Shown: piece by piece, positions 54,626-64,000 of the stretch
How the letters are laid out: the number at the start of each line of letters is the position of its first letter
Numbering within the stretch: position 1 is the stretch's first letter
Assembly (NCBI GenBank): GCA_030526665.1
Contig: JAUNCI010000005.1
Location: 1 to 64,000 of the forward strand
Origin: Eubacteriales bacterium
GTDB lineage: Bacteria; Bacillota; Clostridia; Lachnospirales; Lachnospiraceae
DNA: 64,000 nucleotides
Direction: 5' to 3'
Program-made: the position numbers and the translations under genes
The notes under the pieces: generated by a model
Database searches by the model: none
Told to the model about the DNA's origin: nothing
Seen by the model: only the letters and a program-made list of their open reading frames with translations

Positions 54626-55156
54626 ATGATAAAAGAAAAAGCATATAAAATTACAAAAGAATTGATTGAAACTGCGGGGATGAAACCGGGGATGCTTCTG
54701 GTTGTCGGCGGATCAACAAGCGAAGTGATTGGAAGCAAAATCGGAACGGATTCTGCTCCTGAAGTCGCAGAAGAAATGGTGACAGGTATTTTGCAGGCAG
54801 CAGCGGAAAAAGGAATAGAAGTCGCTGCACAATGCTGTGAACATTTAAACAGAGCTTTGATTTTGGAGAGAGAAGCGGCAGAACGCAGAGGATACGAGAT
54901 CGTCTGTGTGGTTCCGAAACCGAAGGCCGGCGGTTCATTGGCAACAAAGGTGTATGAAAAACTGTCTGATCCTGTAGCTGTGGAACATATAAAAGCAGAT
55001 GCGGGTATAGATATCGGTGACACTCTGATTGGAATGCATTTGAAGGAAGTGGCAGTTCCGGTTCGACTCAGTGAGAATACTCTCGGAGAGGCGAGAGTAG
55101 TATGCGCCAGAACAAGACCGAAATATATCGGCGGAGAACGCGCGAAATACGAATAA
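54626..55156 (+). CDS. UPF0340 family protein (YwlG-like)
   Basis: A 176-residue protein of the UPF0340/TIGR01440 family. It shows the family pattern VVGGSTSEVIGSKIGTDSAPEVAEEM, AAQCCEHLNRALILEREAAERRG and the C-terminal HLKEVAVPVRLSENTLGEARV...RPKYIGGERAKY. Function unknown; the gene is often near glyA, upp or ATP synthase genes in Firmicutes, and here it stands just before ATPase operon 2. AGGAGG precedes the ATG. Confidence 0.9.
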   Translation: MIKEKAYKITKELIETAGMKPGMLLVVGGSTSEVIGSKIGTDSAPEVAEEMVTGILQAAAEKGIEVAAQCCEHLNRALILEREAAERRGYEIVCVVPKPKAGGSLATKVYEKLSDPVAVEHIKADAGIDIGDTLIGMHLKEVAVPVRLSENTLGEARVVCARTRPKYIGGERAKYE

Positions 55157-55215
55157 ATTTTTCCTATTCACAATCGTTTCTATTTGGATATAAAAACAAA
55201 ATAAAGATACAAAAG

Positions 55216-55274
55216 AATCGCCATATCAGTGAGAGAAATGCATTTTATTTCTGTTCTTTCACGGTATGGCGATT
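55216..55274. terminator. Long hairpin between UPF0340 and ATPase operon 2
   Basis: AATCGCCATA (55216-55225) pairs perfectly with TATGGCGATT (55265-55274). Inside, GTGA pairs with TCAC and AGAAAT with ATTTCT, so nearly the whole 59 bases fold into one rod. It may be a terminator without a clear T-tract, or another structured RNA. The -35 box of operon 2 begins at its last base. Confidence 0.55.
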
Positions 55275-55302
55275 TGACTTTCGAGAAGCAGAGAACTATA
55301 CT
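55274..55302 (+). promoter_or_regulatory. Promoter of ATP synthase operon 2
   Basis: TTGACT (55274-55279) and TATACT (55297-55302) are 17 bases apart, about 65 bases before the a-subunit start. The leader has a small hairpin (CACACATT with AATGTGTG, near 55312-55333). Confidence 0.7.
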
Positions 55303-55366
55303 ATTGCTATGACACACATTGACAAAATGTGTGATTGATTTATTAAAAAAGGAAGGAGACGGAATT

Positions 55367-56227
55367 ATGAAAAAAAGGAAAATTCCGGCTGGAATCGTAG
55401 TACTGTGTCTGGTACTTGCAGGATTACTGGCGGGAATTATTCGAACCAATCATCCCGGAGAAAAACATGAAACGATCAAACAGGCGATGCGCGATGCAGT
55501 GCTTCATGAAGATGGAAAGATTCATTTGCTTGGAATAAAGAATGTGAATCCGGCAGTTATTTCGGCAATTACAATAACGGTCATTTTGCTGCTGATAGCA
55601 TTATGTATTCGTGTGTTTGTAATTCCAAAATTTCAATTGGTTCCGGGAAAATTTCAGCTTTTGCTGGAAGAACTTGTTGGATTGTTTGATGGACTGGCAA
55701 AATCAAATAGCCCACACAGAAATGGTTTTTTGGGGGCATACATTTTTGCTGCCGGAGTTTATATTTTTACCAGTACGATTTTCGAATTGTTTGGATTGCA
55801 GGCAATCACAGTAGCGGGACACTCGATTGCGCTTCCGGCTCCGTTATCTGATATAAATGCTGCGATTGCAATGGGATGCCTGTCGTATCTTATTATTATG
55901 TCCGGTGGAATTGCCGGAAACGGATTGAAAGGAATCGGACTTACTTTAAAAGATTTTTCACTGCCGATTTCTATGAGTTTTCGATTGTTTGGAGCTCTGT
56001 TAAGTGGATTACTGGTAACGGAACTGGTATATTATTATATCCATTTGAGTTTTGTGCTTCCGGTAGCTGTAGGCGTATTATTTACGCTTCTTCATGCTTT
56101 GATACAGACATATGTTTTGACAATGCTTACGGCACTGTTCTATGGCGAGGTATCTGAACCGCATGCGAAAAAACCAAAGAAAGACAAGAAAAATAAGAAA
56201 AAAACAAATCAGATAGAAGTAGCATAA
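55367..56227 (+). CDS. atpB: ATP synthase subunit a, operon 2, with extra N-terminal segment
   Basis: A 286-residue Fo subunit. The channel helices are normal, with the essential arginine in SMSFRLFGALLSG and the last helix HALIQTYVLTMLTALFYG. Unlike the operon 1 paralogue it begins with an additional hydrophobic segment (residues ~7-26) and a ~35-residue hydrophilic stretch before the first regular helix. The C-terminus is a Lys-rich tail (KKPKKDKKNKKK). AAGGAAGGAG precedes the ATG at 55367. No atpI or atpZ gene precedes it. Confidence 0.9.
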   Translation: MKKRKIPAGIVVLCLVLAGLLAGIIRTNHPGEKHETIKQAMRDAVLHEDGKIHLLGIKNVNPAVISAITITVILLLIALCIRVFVIPKFQLVPGKFQLLLEELVGLFDGLAKSNSPHRNGFLGAYIFAAGVYIFTSTIFELFGLQAITVAGHSIALPAPLSDINAAIAMGCLSYLIIMSGGIAGNGLKGIGLTLKDFSLPISMSFRLFGALLSGLLVTELVYYYIHLSFVLPVAVGVLFTLLHALIQTYVLTMLTALFYGEVSEPHAKKPKKDKKNKKKTNQIEVA

Positions 56228-56248
56228 GGGTGAACAGGAGGATCTAAA

Positions 56249-56635
56249 ATGAAAAAAGTAATGAGTAGAGTGTTTGCAGCGATGATGATGCTGATGGTGT
56301 GTATGGCTTTGGCAGCTCCGGTATATGCAACTGAAAAAGAAGAAACAACGAACACAGAAGCGGCCGTTAATGAAGGAACAGAAGCAGTAACGATCGAAGC
56401 AGCAGATAATTCAACCGGAGCAAAAGCAATCGGTGCTGCTCTTGCAGTAGGAATTGCAGCCGCAGCCGGTGCTATCGGTATGGGTATTGCAATCGGAAAA
56501 TCTGTGGAAGGTATTTCACGTCAGCCGGAAGCAGAAGGAAAAATCAGAACAAGTCTGATGCTTGGTCTTGTGTTTATTGAAACAGCAATTATTTATGCAT
56601 TGATCGTAGGTATTTTGATTATCTTCGTATTGTAA
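56249..56635 (+). CDS. atpE: ATP synthase subunit c, operon 2, with signal peptide
   Basis: A 128-residue c subunit, about 40 residues longer than usual. Residues 1-27 are a classic signal peptide with a plausible cleavage site after VYA, followed by ~30 acidic, Thr/Ala-rich residues, then the two helices. The ion carboxylate is E111 in VFIETAIIY. The TM1 position that is Gln or Glu in Na+ rotors is Met78 here, so H+ coupling is more likely, although T112 and Y116 are kept. RQPE (91-94) marks the loop. Both termini of c face outside, so export of the N-terminus is topologically sensible. Confidence 0.92.
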   Translation: MKKVMSRVFAAMMMLMVCMALAAPVYATEKEETTNTEAAVNEGTEAVTIEAADNSTGAKAIGAALAVGIAAAAGAIGMGIAIGKSVEGISRQPEAEGKIRTSLMLGLVFIETAIIYALIVGILIIFVL

Positions 56636-56648
56636 GGAGTGAAGTATT

Positions 56649-57143
56649 ATGAATATCCCGTTAAATATCGACTGGCAGCAAATTTTACTGCATCTGTTTA
56701 ATTTTGGAATTCTTGCTGCCGGGCTGTATTATTTACTGTATAAACCGGTAAAAGACTTTATGGCAAAAAGAGAAGCTTATTATCAGCAAATGGAAAGCGA
56801 AGCAAATAATAAAATCGAAGAAGCGAATGAGCTGCACAGCAAATATGAAAATCAGCTTGCGGCCCTGGACCAGGAAATGGAACAGAAACGTTCACAGGTG
56901 TCCCGTGAAATTGATGTTTTGCAGGAAAAAGAAATTGCGGAAGCGCATGCAATGGCAGAACAAATTCTCACAGACGCAAGAACAATGGCTCAACAGGAAA
57001 AGACCAGAATCGTAAAGGAAGCGCAGAAAGAAATTGCAGAAATGGTTTCACAGGAAACGGAAAAACTGGTTTTGAAATCTGTTTCGGATGCGTATGATCA
57101 ATTCCTTGATATTGCAGAAGGGAGTGTAACAGATGCGTCCTGA
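56649..57143 (+). CDS. atpF: ATP synthase subunit b, operon 2
   Basis: A 164-residue peripheral stalk subunit with one N-terminal membrane helix (residues ~12-30) and a long Glu/Lys/Gln/Ala coiled coil. Its last 11 bases overlap the start of the fused delta-alpha gene, exactly where a delta gene would normally begin. Confidence 0.9.
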   Translation: MNIPLNIDWQQILLHLFNFGILAAGLYYLLYKPVKDFMAKREAYYQQMESEANNKIEEANELHSKYENQLAALDQEMEQKRSQVSREIDVLQEKEIAEAHAMAEQILTDARTMAQQEKTRIVKEAQKEIAEMVSQETEKLVLKSVSDAYDQFLDIAEGSVTDAS

Positions 57144-58896
57144 TAAAAAAATCAAACAGGCATTTCTGTATTCTGCCACAGCACCGGATGAGACACAGCG
57201 CGCACGATTTATTGAATTTCTTGAAAAAAAATATGATGAAGACTTTGAACTGATCTGGAAGGAAGATGATTCCTGCGTCAACGGATTTCGTCTGGAAGTA
57301 GATCAGCAGGTCTTTGACTGGACGATCAAAGAACGTCTGGCACAGTTTCGGGAAAAAATGAAAGAAATCTCTATGTCTCAGAAACCGGTGATTCCACTGA
57401 TTCGAGATCAGATTGAAAATTGGGTGCCGAATGCAGTATCGCAGGAAAATGGTGTGGTTCTGACAGTAGGTGATGGAATCGCTACCGTAGGTGGACTGGG
57501 AAGCGCTACATATGGAGAAATTCTTTTGTTTTCCTCCGGAATACGCGGAATGGTACAGGATTTACGCAGAAAAGAAATCGGATGTATCGTCTTTGGCGAC
57601 GAGCGCGAAATTGAGGAAGGAAGCAGAGTACAGCGTACAGGTATGACGGCCGGTGTTCCGGTTGGAGATGCTTTTATCGGAAGAGTTATCGATGCGCTTG
57701 GAACACCGATAGACGGAAAAGGTGATATTGATGCGGAAGGATACATGCCAATCGAATCACCGGCACCGGGAATTGTGGATCGTCAGCCTGTAAATCGTCC
57801 TATGGAAACAGGACTTTTAGCGATTGATTCGATGTTCCCGATCGGCCGCGGACAACGTGAATTGATTATCGGAGATCGACAGACCGGTAAAACAGCAATC
57901 GCGGTGGATACCATTTTGAATCAGATGGGAAAAGATGTGATTTGTATTTATGTATCGATCGGGCAGAAAGCAAGTTCTACCGCTCAGCTGCTTACAACAT
58001 TGAAAAAAGCAGGAGCAATGAATTATACAATTATTGTAAATGCATCTGCCAGTGATCCGGTGGCACTTCAGTATATTGCGCCTTATGCAGGCTGTGCATT
58101 AGGTGAATACTTTATGAACAAAGGCAAAGACGTTTTGATCGTTTACGATGACCTGTCAAAACATGCGGTTGCGTATCGTGCATTGAGTCTGCTTCTGGAA
58201 CGATCTCCCGGTCGTGAAGCATATCCGGGTGATGTCTTCTATCTGCATTCGAGACTGCTGGAGAGAGCTGCACACCTGTCAAATGCAAAAGGCGGCGGCA
58301 GTATGACGGCTCTTCCAATCGTAGAGACGCAGGCCGGAGATGTGTCCGCATATATTCCGACAAACATTATTTCTATCACAGACGGACAGATTTTCCTTGA
58401 GAGTGATCTGTTTTTTGCGGGACAGAGACCTGCGGTAAATGTAGGTTTATCGGTTTCGCGAGTTGGCGGTGATGCCCAGACAAAAGCGATGAAAAAAGCT
58501 ACGGGAACACTTCGTCTTGAACTTGCACAGTATCGGGAAATGGAAGTATTTACGCAGTTTGCAAGTGATCTGGATGAAACAACCAAAAAACAGCTGGTTT
58601 ATGGACAGGGACTTATGAGACTTCTTCGCCAGAGACAGCATAATCCAATGAGTCAGAGCCACCAGGTTATTACACTGGTTGTGGCATTGAGTCATTTGAT
58701 GACTGTTGTTCCAATCAAAAAGATTGGTGAATATAATGAAGAAATGCTGAAACATTTTGACCGAAGACATCCGGAAATAAAAGAAGAAATTGAACGAAGC
58801 GCAAAGCTGGAAGACTCCCTGAAAAAGACGATTCTGGAAATTGCAGACAGATTTATACAGAGAAAAATGAAAAGAGATGCACAGGACGGTAAATAG
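57133..58896 (+). CDS. atpA: Fused delta(C-terminal domain)-alpha subunit of ATP synthase
   Basis: A 587-residue alpha subunit with an extra N-terminal domain. Residues 10-79 align without gaps to the last 70 residues of the operon 1 delta subunit: AFLYSATAP with [29 protein letters not shown] with [20 protein letters not shown]. From M81 (SQKPVIPLIRDQIENW) a full-length alpha follows, with the P-loop GDRQTGKTA near residue 247 and RPAVNVGLSVSRVGG later. The delta N-terminal bundle is absent here and from the operon. Delta CTD normally binds b, so each alpha would carry its own b-binding domain. An internal ATG at 57373 has no good ribosome site, but separate alpha synthesis cannot be excluded. 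Confidence 0.9.
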   Translation: MRPDKKIKQAFLYSATAPDETQRARFIEFLEKKYDEDFELIWKEDDSCVNGFRLEVDQQVFDWTIKERLAQFREKMKEISMSQKPVIPLIRDQIENWVPNAVSQENGVVLTVGDGIATVGGLGSATYGEILLFSSGIRGMVQDLRRKEIGCIVFGDEREIEEGSRVQRTGMTAGVPVGDAFIGRVIDALGTPIDGKGDIDAEGYMPIESPAPGIVDRQPVNRPMETGLLAIDSMFPIGRGQRELIIGDRQTGKTAIAVDTILNQMGKDVICIYVSIGQKASSTAQLLTTLKKAGAMNYTIIVNASASDPVALQYIAPYAGCALGEYFMNKGKDVLIVYDDLSKHAVAYRALSLLLERSPGREAYPGDVFYLHSRLLERAAHLSNAKGGGSMTALPIVETQAGDVSAYIPTNIISITDGQIFLESDLFFAGQRPAVNVGLSVSRVGGDAQTKAMKKATGTLRLELAQYREMEVFTQFASDLDETTKKQLVYGQGLMRLLRQRQHNPMSQSHQVITLVVALSHLMTVVPIKKIGEYNEEMLKHFDRRHPEIKEEIERSAKLEDSLKKTILEIADRFIQRKMKRDAQDGK

Positions 58897-58898
58897 AT

Positions 58899-61255
<2,357 letters not shown>

Positions 61256-61280
61256 GGCGATAACTTAGCGGAGGCATGAT

Positions 61281-61694
61281 ATGAAAGCATTTCAGGTTTC
61301 AATCCTGGCTGCAGACAGACCCTTTTACATAGGACCTTGCGAATCGCTGATTTTCCCGAGTGTAAACGGACAGTACGGAATCCTGGCAGATCATAGCAAT
61401 ATGATTACTGCAATTGTTCCGGGAAAGCTTACCTGGCGTGTTCCCGGAGGAAAGGATGAAGTGGCTGCCGTTTCCGCCGGGCTGGCGAAAATGGGAAAAA
61501 ACGAAGTGTTGATACTTGTGGACTCAATTGAACGTCCGGAAGAGATTGATGCGAATAGAGCAAAGCGTGAGGCAGATGAGGCAAGAGAGGCAATTCTGCA
61601 GAAGAAAAGTATTGAAGAATATCGATCCGCACAGGCATCCCTGCTTCGTGCGATGAATCGATTACGAGTAAAACAGGAACACATTAATTTATAA
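61281..61694 (+). CDS. atpC: ATP synthase subunit epsilon, operon 2
   Basis: A 137-residue subunit with the N-terminal beta-sandwich (ESLIFPSVNGQYGILADHSNMITAI) and a C-terminal helical hairpin (ANRAKREADEAREAILQKK...ASLLRAMNRLRV). It is the last gene of operon 2, ending just before a strong terminator. Confidence 0.9.
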   Translation: MKAFQVSILAADRPFYIGPCESLIFPSVNGQYGILADHSNMITAIVPGKLTWRVPGGKDEVAAVSAGLAKMGKNEVLILVDSIERPEEIDANRAKREADEAREAILQKKSIEEYRSAQASLLRAMNRLRVKQEHINL

Positions 61695-61705
61695 TGTAAT
61701 AAAAA

Positions 61706-61745
61706 AGAAAAGTCCTTGAAACAATTGTTTCAAGGACTTTTCTCT
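61706..61745. terminator. Bidirectional terminator between ATPase operon 2 and tRNA-Pro
   Basis: A perfect 17-base-pair stem (61706-61722 with 61727-61743) around AATT, A-rich on the left and T-rich on the right. It serves the ATPase operon from the left and the tRNA transcript from the right. Confidence 0.93.
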
Positions 61746-61758
61746 GCCAAGGGTATAA

Positions 61759-61832
61759 TCGAAGTGACGGGATTCGAACCCACGACCTCTGCGTCCCGAA
61801 CGCAGCGCTCTACCAAACTGAGCCACACTTCG
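61759..61832 (-). tRNA. tRNA-Pro(CGG)
   Basis: Read on the minus strand from 61832, a full cloverleaf forms: acceptor CGAAGTG with CACTTCG, D arm GGCTCAGTTTGGTAGAGC, anticodon stem CTGCG/CGCAG with loop TTCGGGA giving anticodon CGG, and T arm GTGGG-TTCGAAT-CCCGT. The discriminator is A and CCA is not encoded. A perfect consensus promoter lies just upstream. Confidence 0.96.
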
Positions 61833-61844
61833 AAAGCATTTATG

Positions 61845-61873
61845 ATTATACTGCTTTTGTTGAATGTTGTCAA
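61845..61873 (-). promoter_or_regulatory. Promoter of tRNA-Pro
   Basis: On the minus strand TTGACA (61868-61873) and TATAAT (61845-61850), both perfect, are 17 bases apart, 12 bases before the mature tRNA end. Confidence 0.88.
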
Positions 61874-61970
61874 CAATTATTTGTTTTTTATTTTATTGCT
61901 TTATGGAGGGCTTTGACATGGGGATGAAGTAATTCTGTACCGGGAGTTTTCTTTGCGTACATGGCAGCAG

Positions 61971-62009
61971 AAAAAAAGTCCATGTACAAATCGTACATGG
62001 ACTTTTTTT
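61971..62009. terminator. Isolated bidirectional terminator
   Basis: AAAAAAAGTCCATGTAC (61971-61987) pairs perfectly with the mirrored arm at 61993-62009 around AAATC, with T-runs on both strands. No annotated gene ends here on either strand. The 342-base gap 61833-62174 otherwise holds the tRNA promoter and, at its right end, an A-rich tract and the next gene's -10 box. Confidence 0.8.
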
Positions 62010-62148
62010 GAGGAGATTATATGATAAAAAAGAATAGCATTAATGTCTTTGTTTATTTTTTTCTTTATTATAAGATGACGTATTCGCCCTACTTCGACCA
62101 TTTTAGGGGAAAAACGAAAAAGAAAACGAAAAAACGAAAAAAATATGC

Positions 62149-62154
62149 TATAAT
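62149..62154 (+). promoter_or_regulatory. -10 box before the gene at 62175
   Basis: TATAAT at 62149-62154 follows an A-rich tract of AAAACG-type repeats (about 62108-62143) that could act as an UP-like element. No clear -35 box. Confidence 0.4.
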
Positions 62155-62174
62155 GCTGGCAAGGAGAAGAAAAA

Positions 62175-62810
62175 ATGTCAGAATGTATGTTAGTAAATAG
62201 AGAGGATATGATGGAGCTGACACGGCGTATGACTCTGTCAAGAAATTCTCTTTTTCGAATCGCAGGTTGTTATATAGATGATGATGGAGACTATGAAGGA
62301 AGCTTTAATACAAGTTTTTTAAAACTTTCATCAAAAGATAAAATAAAAAATCTGGAACTAATGAAGAAGGTTCCGTTTTCAGAGACAAATATTAACCTGA
62401 AGAGGTATCTTTTTGATTCAAAAAAACCGGAAACTTCACAGATGTGGCGCCTTTTGATGACACTGAAGGAATGTAAGCTGAAAAATGATGAAATGCTGGA
62501 TCTTTTCTATGATTTTATCATGGAACGTTTCAAATGCGCAGGCGCGTATGGGATTCGCATTGCCTATGGATGCTATGATGTTCCGATTAAAACAAAGAAT
62601 CATGAAAGTCAGAGAGAATCGGAGGAGGTTTATGAGTATTTGATTTGTACAATTGCCCCGACGCTCGATGATTATGAGGCGGGAGATCCGCTGTGTGGAT
62701 TTTTATTTCCTGCTTTCACAGATCGAGGCGGTGATCGTAATCATATCTGTGTGTTTCAAAGCAATGCGAAAAGACCGCATAGTGAGTGGGAAGAACTGCT
62801 TGGAGTATGA
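62175..62810 (+). CDS. DUF4317-like protein, short form
   Basis: A 211-residue protein whose start (MTLSRNSLFRIAGCYIDDDGDYEGSFNTSFLKLSSKDKIKNLELMKK) resembles the N-terminal half of DUF4317 proteins, which usually exceed 400 residues. The later FLFPAFTDRGGDRNHICVF stretch is also of that type. It may be a short family variant; the stop is followed directly by the next gene, so truncation is not obvious. Function unknown. AAGGAG precedes the ATG. Confidence 0.6.
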   Translation: MSECMLVNREDMMELTRRMTLSRNSLFRIAGCYIDDDGDYEGSFNTSFLKLSSKDKIKNLELMKKVPFSETNINLKRYLFDSKKPETSQMWRLLMTLKECKLKNDEMLDLFYDFIMERFKCAGAYGIRIAYGCYDVPIKTKNHESQRESEEVYEYLICTIAPTLDDYEAGDPLCGFLFPAFTDRGGDRNHICVFQSNAKRPHSEWEELLGV

Positions 62811-62816
62811 TAGAAA

Positions 62817-63344
62817 ATGTACTTGATATCGGTTTATTTTGATAAGAAGACAACACAGGAACTGGATCGTCTGATAAAATATATTGCAAGAAATACAAAA
62901 AATGATTTTATGATAAAGCATCAGGTGCCGCCGCATTTGACGATTGCATCATTTGAAAGTAAATCTATCGAAGCACTGTTGGAAGCGTTTTCGTTAACCG
63001 TGAATACATTAAAAAGTATTCCAATCGATATCGTATCACCGGGAGCGTTGCTGCCGTATGTGATGTATGCCGCACCGATCTTGTCAATGGATCTTCGTGA
63101 AATGAATCGGCACATAAATGCATTTTTGATGAATTGCAAAGATGTGAATGTTGGAAAATATTACCAGCCGGATCAATGGCTACCACATATTACATTGGGA
63201 AAAACGCTTACGAAGGAGGAGATGCAAATTGCATTTCAGACACTGCAGCAGTATTTCGTTCCTGTCAGAGGATATGTCACGGAAATTGGAATTGCCGGAA
63301 CGAACCCACATACAGATTTGCTGCGCGTACAATTAAAACCATAA
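62817..63344 (+). CDS. 2H phosphoesterase, 2'-5' RNA ligase-like
   Basis: A 175-residue protein with the two HxT motifs of the 2H phosphoesterase superfamily: PPHLTIASFE near residue 41 and LPHITLGKTL near residue 122. Such enzymes act on 2'-5' or cyclic phosphodiesters of RNA or nucleotides. It begins six bases after the DUF4317-like gene and is presumably co-transcribed. Substrate unknown. Confidence 0.8.
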   Translation: MYLISVYFDKKTTQELDRLIKYIARNTKNDFMIKHQVPPHLTIASFESKSIEALLEAFSLTVNTLKSIPIDIVSPGALLPYVMYAAPILSMDLREMNRHINAFLMNCKDVNVGKYYQPDQWLPHITLGKTLTKEEMQIAFQTLQQYFVPVRGYVTEIGIAGTNPHTDLLRVQLKP

Positions 63345-63390
63345 TCGTGAAAAAAGTCGTGTTACAAATAACATTTAGGAGGGTGGAAGC

Positions 63391-64000
63391 ATGACGTATA
63401 ATACCGGAAGTCTGCTTAGAGAATTAGAATGCCCCAGCTGCGGGGCACCTGTAAAATACAAAGAAGGAGATTCTGTTGCGATATGTGAGTATTGTGGATC
63501 GAAAGCCGCTCTTGATACGCATCGGACGATCCATATTGTTGATGAGGCCAGAATCAAAGAGATTGAACTCCAGCGTGATATAATGCGACAGGAACAAAAA
63601 ACAGTAGAAAGTAAGAAAACTGAGCGCAAAAAGTTCAATAGGATGCGAGCAATGCTTATTGCGGCCGGGCTTGTAGGCTTTGCGGCAAAATCGATATCAC
63701 CGATTTTTACCATTATGTATCTGGGTGCTATTTTCTGCGGAGTGATCGTATTGCCTCCGATGAATCCGGATAAAGAGAAACTAATGGCGAAAATTTATGA
63801 AAGAGGGGCTTTTGTAAGCCATAAAAGTCGGGCGGTTGCATTCTGTTTATGCTTCTTCCTTGGCTGGCTTGGAGTACATCGTTTTTATGCAGGAAAGATT
63901 GGAACCGGAATTCTCTATATCTTTACGATTGGATTATTTGGAATAGGATGGCTGGTAGATCTGATTAAAATCGCAGCTGGAAAATTTGAAGAAAAAAACG
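63391..64000 (+). CDS. TM2 domain protein with N-terminal zinc ribbon (runs off the window)
   Basis: A frame open from ATG at 63391 to the window end, at least 203 residues. Residues 14-36 hold two CxxC pairs (ECPSCGAP and ICEYCGSK), a zinc ribbon. A charged helical part follows, then a hydrophobic pair (LIAAGLVGFAA and IMYLGAIFCGVIVL). The TM2 domain begins near residue 145 (AVAFCLCFFLGWLGVHRFYAGK, split around TM helices, then GILYIFTIGLFGIGWLVDLI). TM2 proteins with zinc ribbons are common in gut Clostridia; function unknown. AGGAGGG precedes the ATG. Confidence 0.82.
   Translation, partial: MTYNTGSLLRELECPSCGAPVKYKEGDSVAICEYCGSKAALDTHRTIHIVDEARIKEIELQRDIMRQEQKTVESKKTERKKFNRMRAMLIAAGLVGFAAKSISPIFTIMYLGAIFCGVIVLPPMNPDKEKLMAKIYERGAFVSHKSRAVAFCLCFFLGWLGVHRFYAGKIGTGILYIFTIGLFGIGWLVDLIKIAAGKFEEKN

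Noticed and set aside
61716..61916. A 66-residue plus-strand frame reading IEVTGFEPTTSASRTQ
   Set aside because: This is the well-known false translation across the antisense of a tRNA gene (here tRNA-Pro, 61759-61832), with a terminator inside it.
62021..62200. A 59-residue basic frame (MIKKNSINVF start) with AGGAG five bases upstream
   Set aside because: Its second half is the A-rich promoter tract, the TATAAT box and the ribosome site of the gene at 62175, and it overlaps that gene out of frame. The good ribosome site is noted but coding is unlikely.

Overview
The window looks like chromosome of a Gram-positive anaerobe of class Clostridia, most probably Lachnospiraceae. This rests on AT-leaning sequence with strong AGGAGG-type ribosome binding sites, family content (UPF0340, PheB-type ACT protein, DUF975, NusG domain II protein, type Ic aspartate aminotransferase), and two F-type ATPase operons. 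It is an inference, not a database match. There are no phage, transposon, CRISPR or conjugation genes; nearly everything is a compact housekeeping or accessory metabolic gene.

Layout. 1-5 kb: a metal-permease-like gene on the minus strand under a Fur-family-type palindrome; a ParA-like ATPase overlapping a Lys/Ala-rich histone-H1-like protein; MazG; a Cys-rich small protein behind an rRNA-type methyltransferase. 5-16 kb: aspartate aminotransferase, an L,D-transpeptidase, Ddl and MurF (cell wall), an aconitase-family hydratase, acetyltransferase, HAD phosphatase, pseudouridine synthase and an orphan sugar-type binding protein. 16.6-24 kb: a full nine-gene ATP synthase operon (atpZ-like, atpI-like, a, c, b, delta, alpha, gamma, beta, epsilon) whose c subunit has a two-carboxylate motif known from a Na+ rotor, followed by an aminotransferase. 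25-32 kb: TypA/BipA, a double-OB-fold protein, a corrinoid-adenosyltransferase-like protein, dapA-dapB, a eukaryotic-type HisA, and the long hibernation factor HPF. 32-36.7 kb: a flavin module: NusG-II protein, an exported fumarate-reductase-like flavoprotein with two FMN domains, and the flavin transferase ApbE. 36.7-47.3 kb: SecA, an AraC regulator, a DapF homologue lacking both catalytic cysteines, prfB with a programmed frameshift, PheB-type ACT protein, aspartokinase, DUF975 and Tex. 47.4-55.2 kb: AroE-like dehydrogenase, an FMN riboswitch with the riboflavin transporter RibU, NUDIX hydrolase, GH2 glycosidase, cytidine deaminase, LOG protein, a second L,D-transpeptidase and UPF0340. 55.3-61.7 kb: a second F-type ATPase operon. 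61.7-64 kb: tRNA-Pro(CGG) and three poorly characterised genes, the last running off the window.

The most unusual system is the second ATPase operon (55367-61694). It has no separate delta gene. Instead the first ~80 residues of its alpha subunit align without gaps to the C-terminal domain of the delta subunit encoded by the first operon, followed by a full-length alpha. Its c subunit carries a cleavable-looking signal peptide and its a subunit an extra N-terminal membrane segment, and its c-ring lacks the TM1 carboxylate/glutamine of Na+ rotors. The cell thus appears to hold one Na+-type and one probably H+-type F-ATPase, the latter with a rebuilt stator. Other points worth a second look are the Ser/Ser DapF, a dispersed hairpin with a conserved CTGAAT loop, and the ParA plus histone-like pair.

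Most start codons were chosen by Shine-Dalgarno spacing. Promoter calls are by-eye matches to the vegetative consensus. Family names are from motif recognition without a search.
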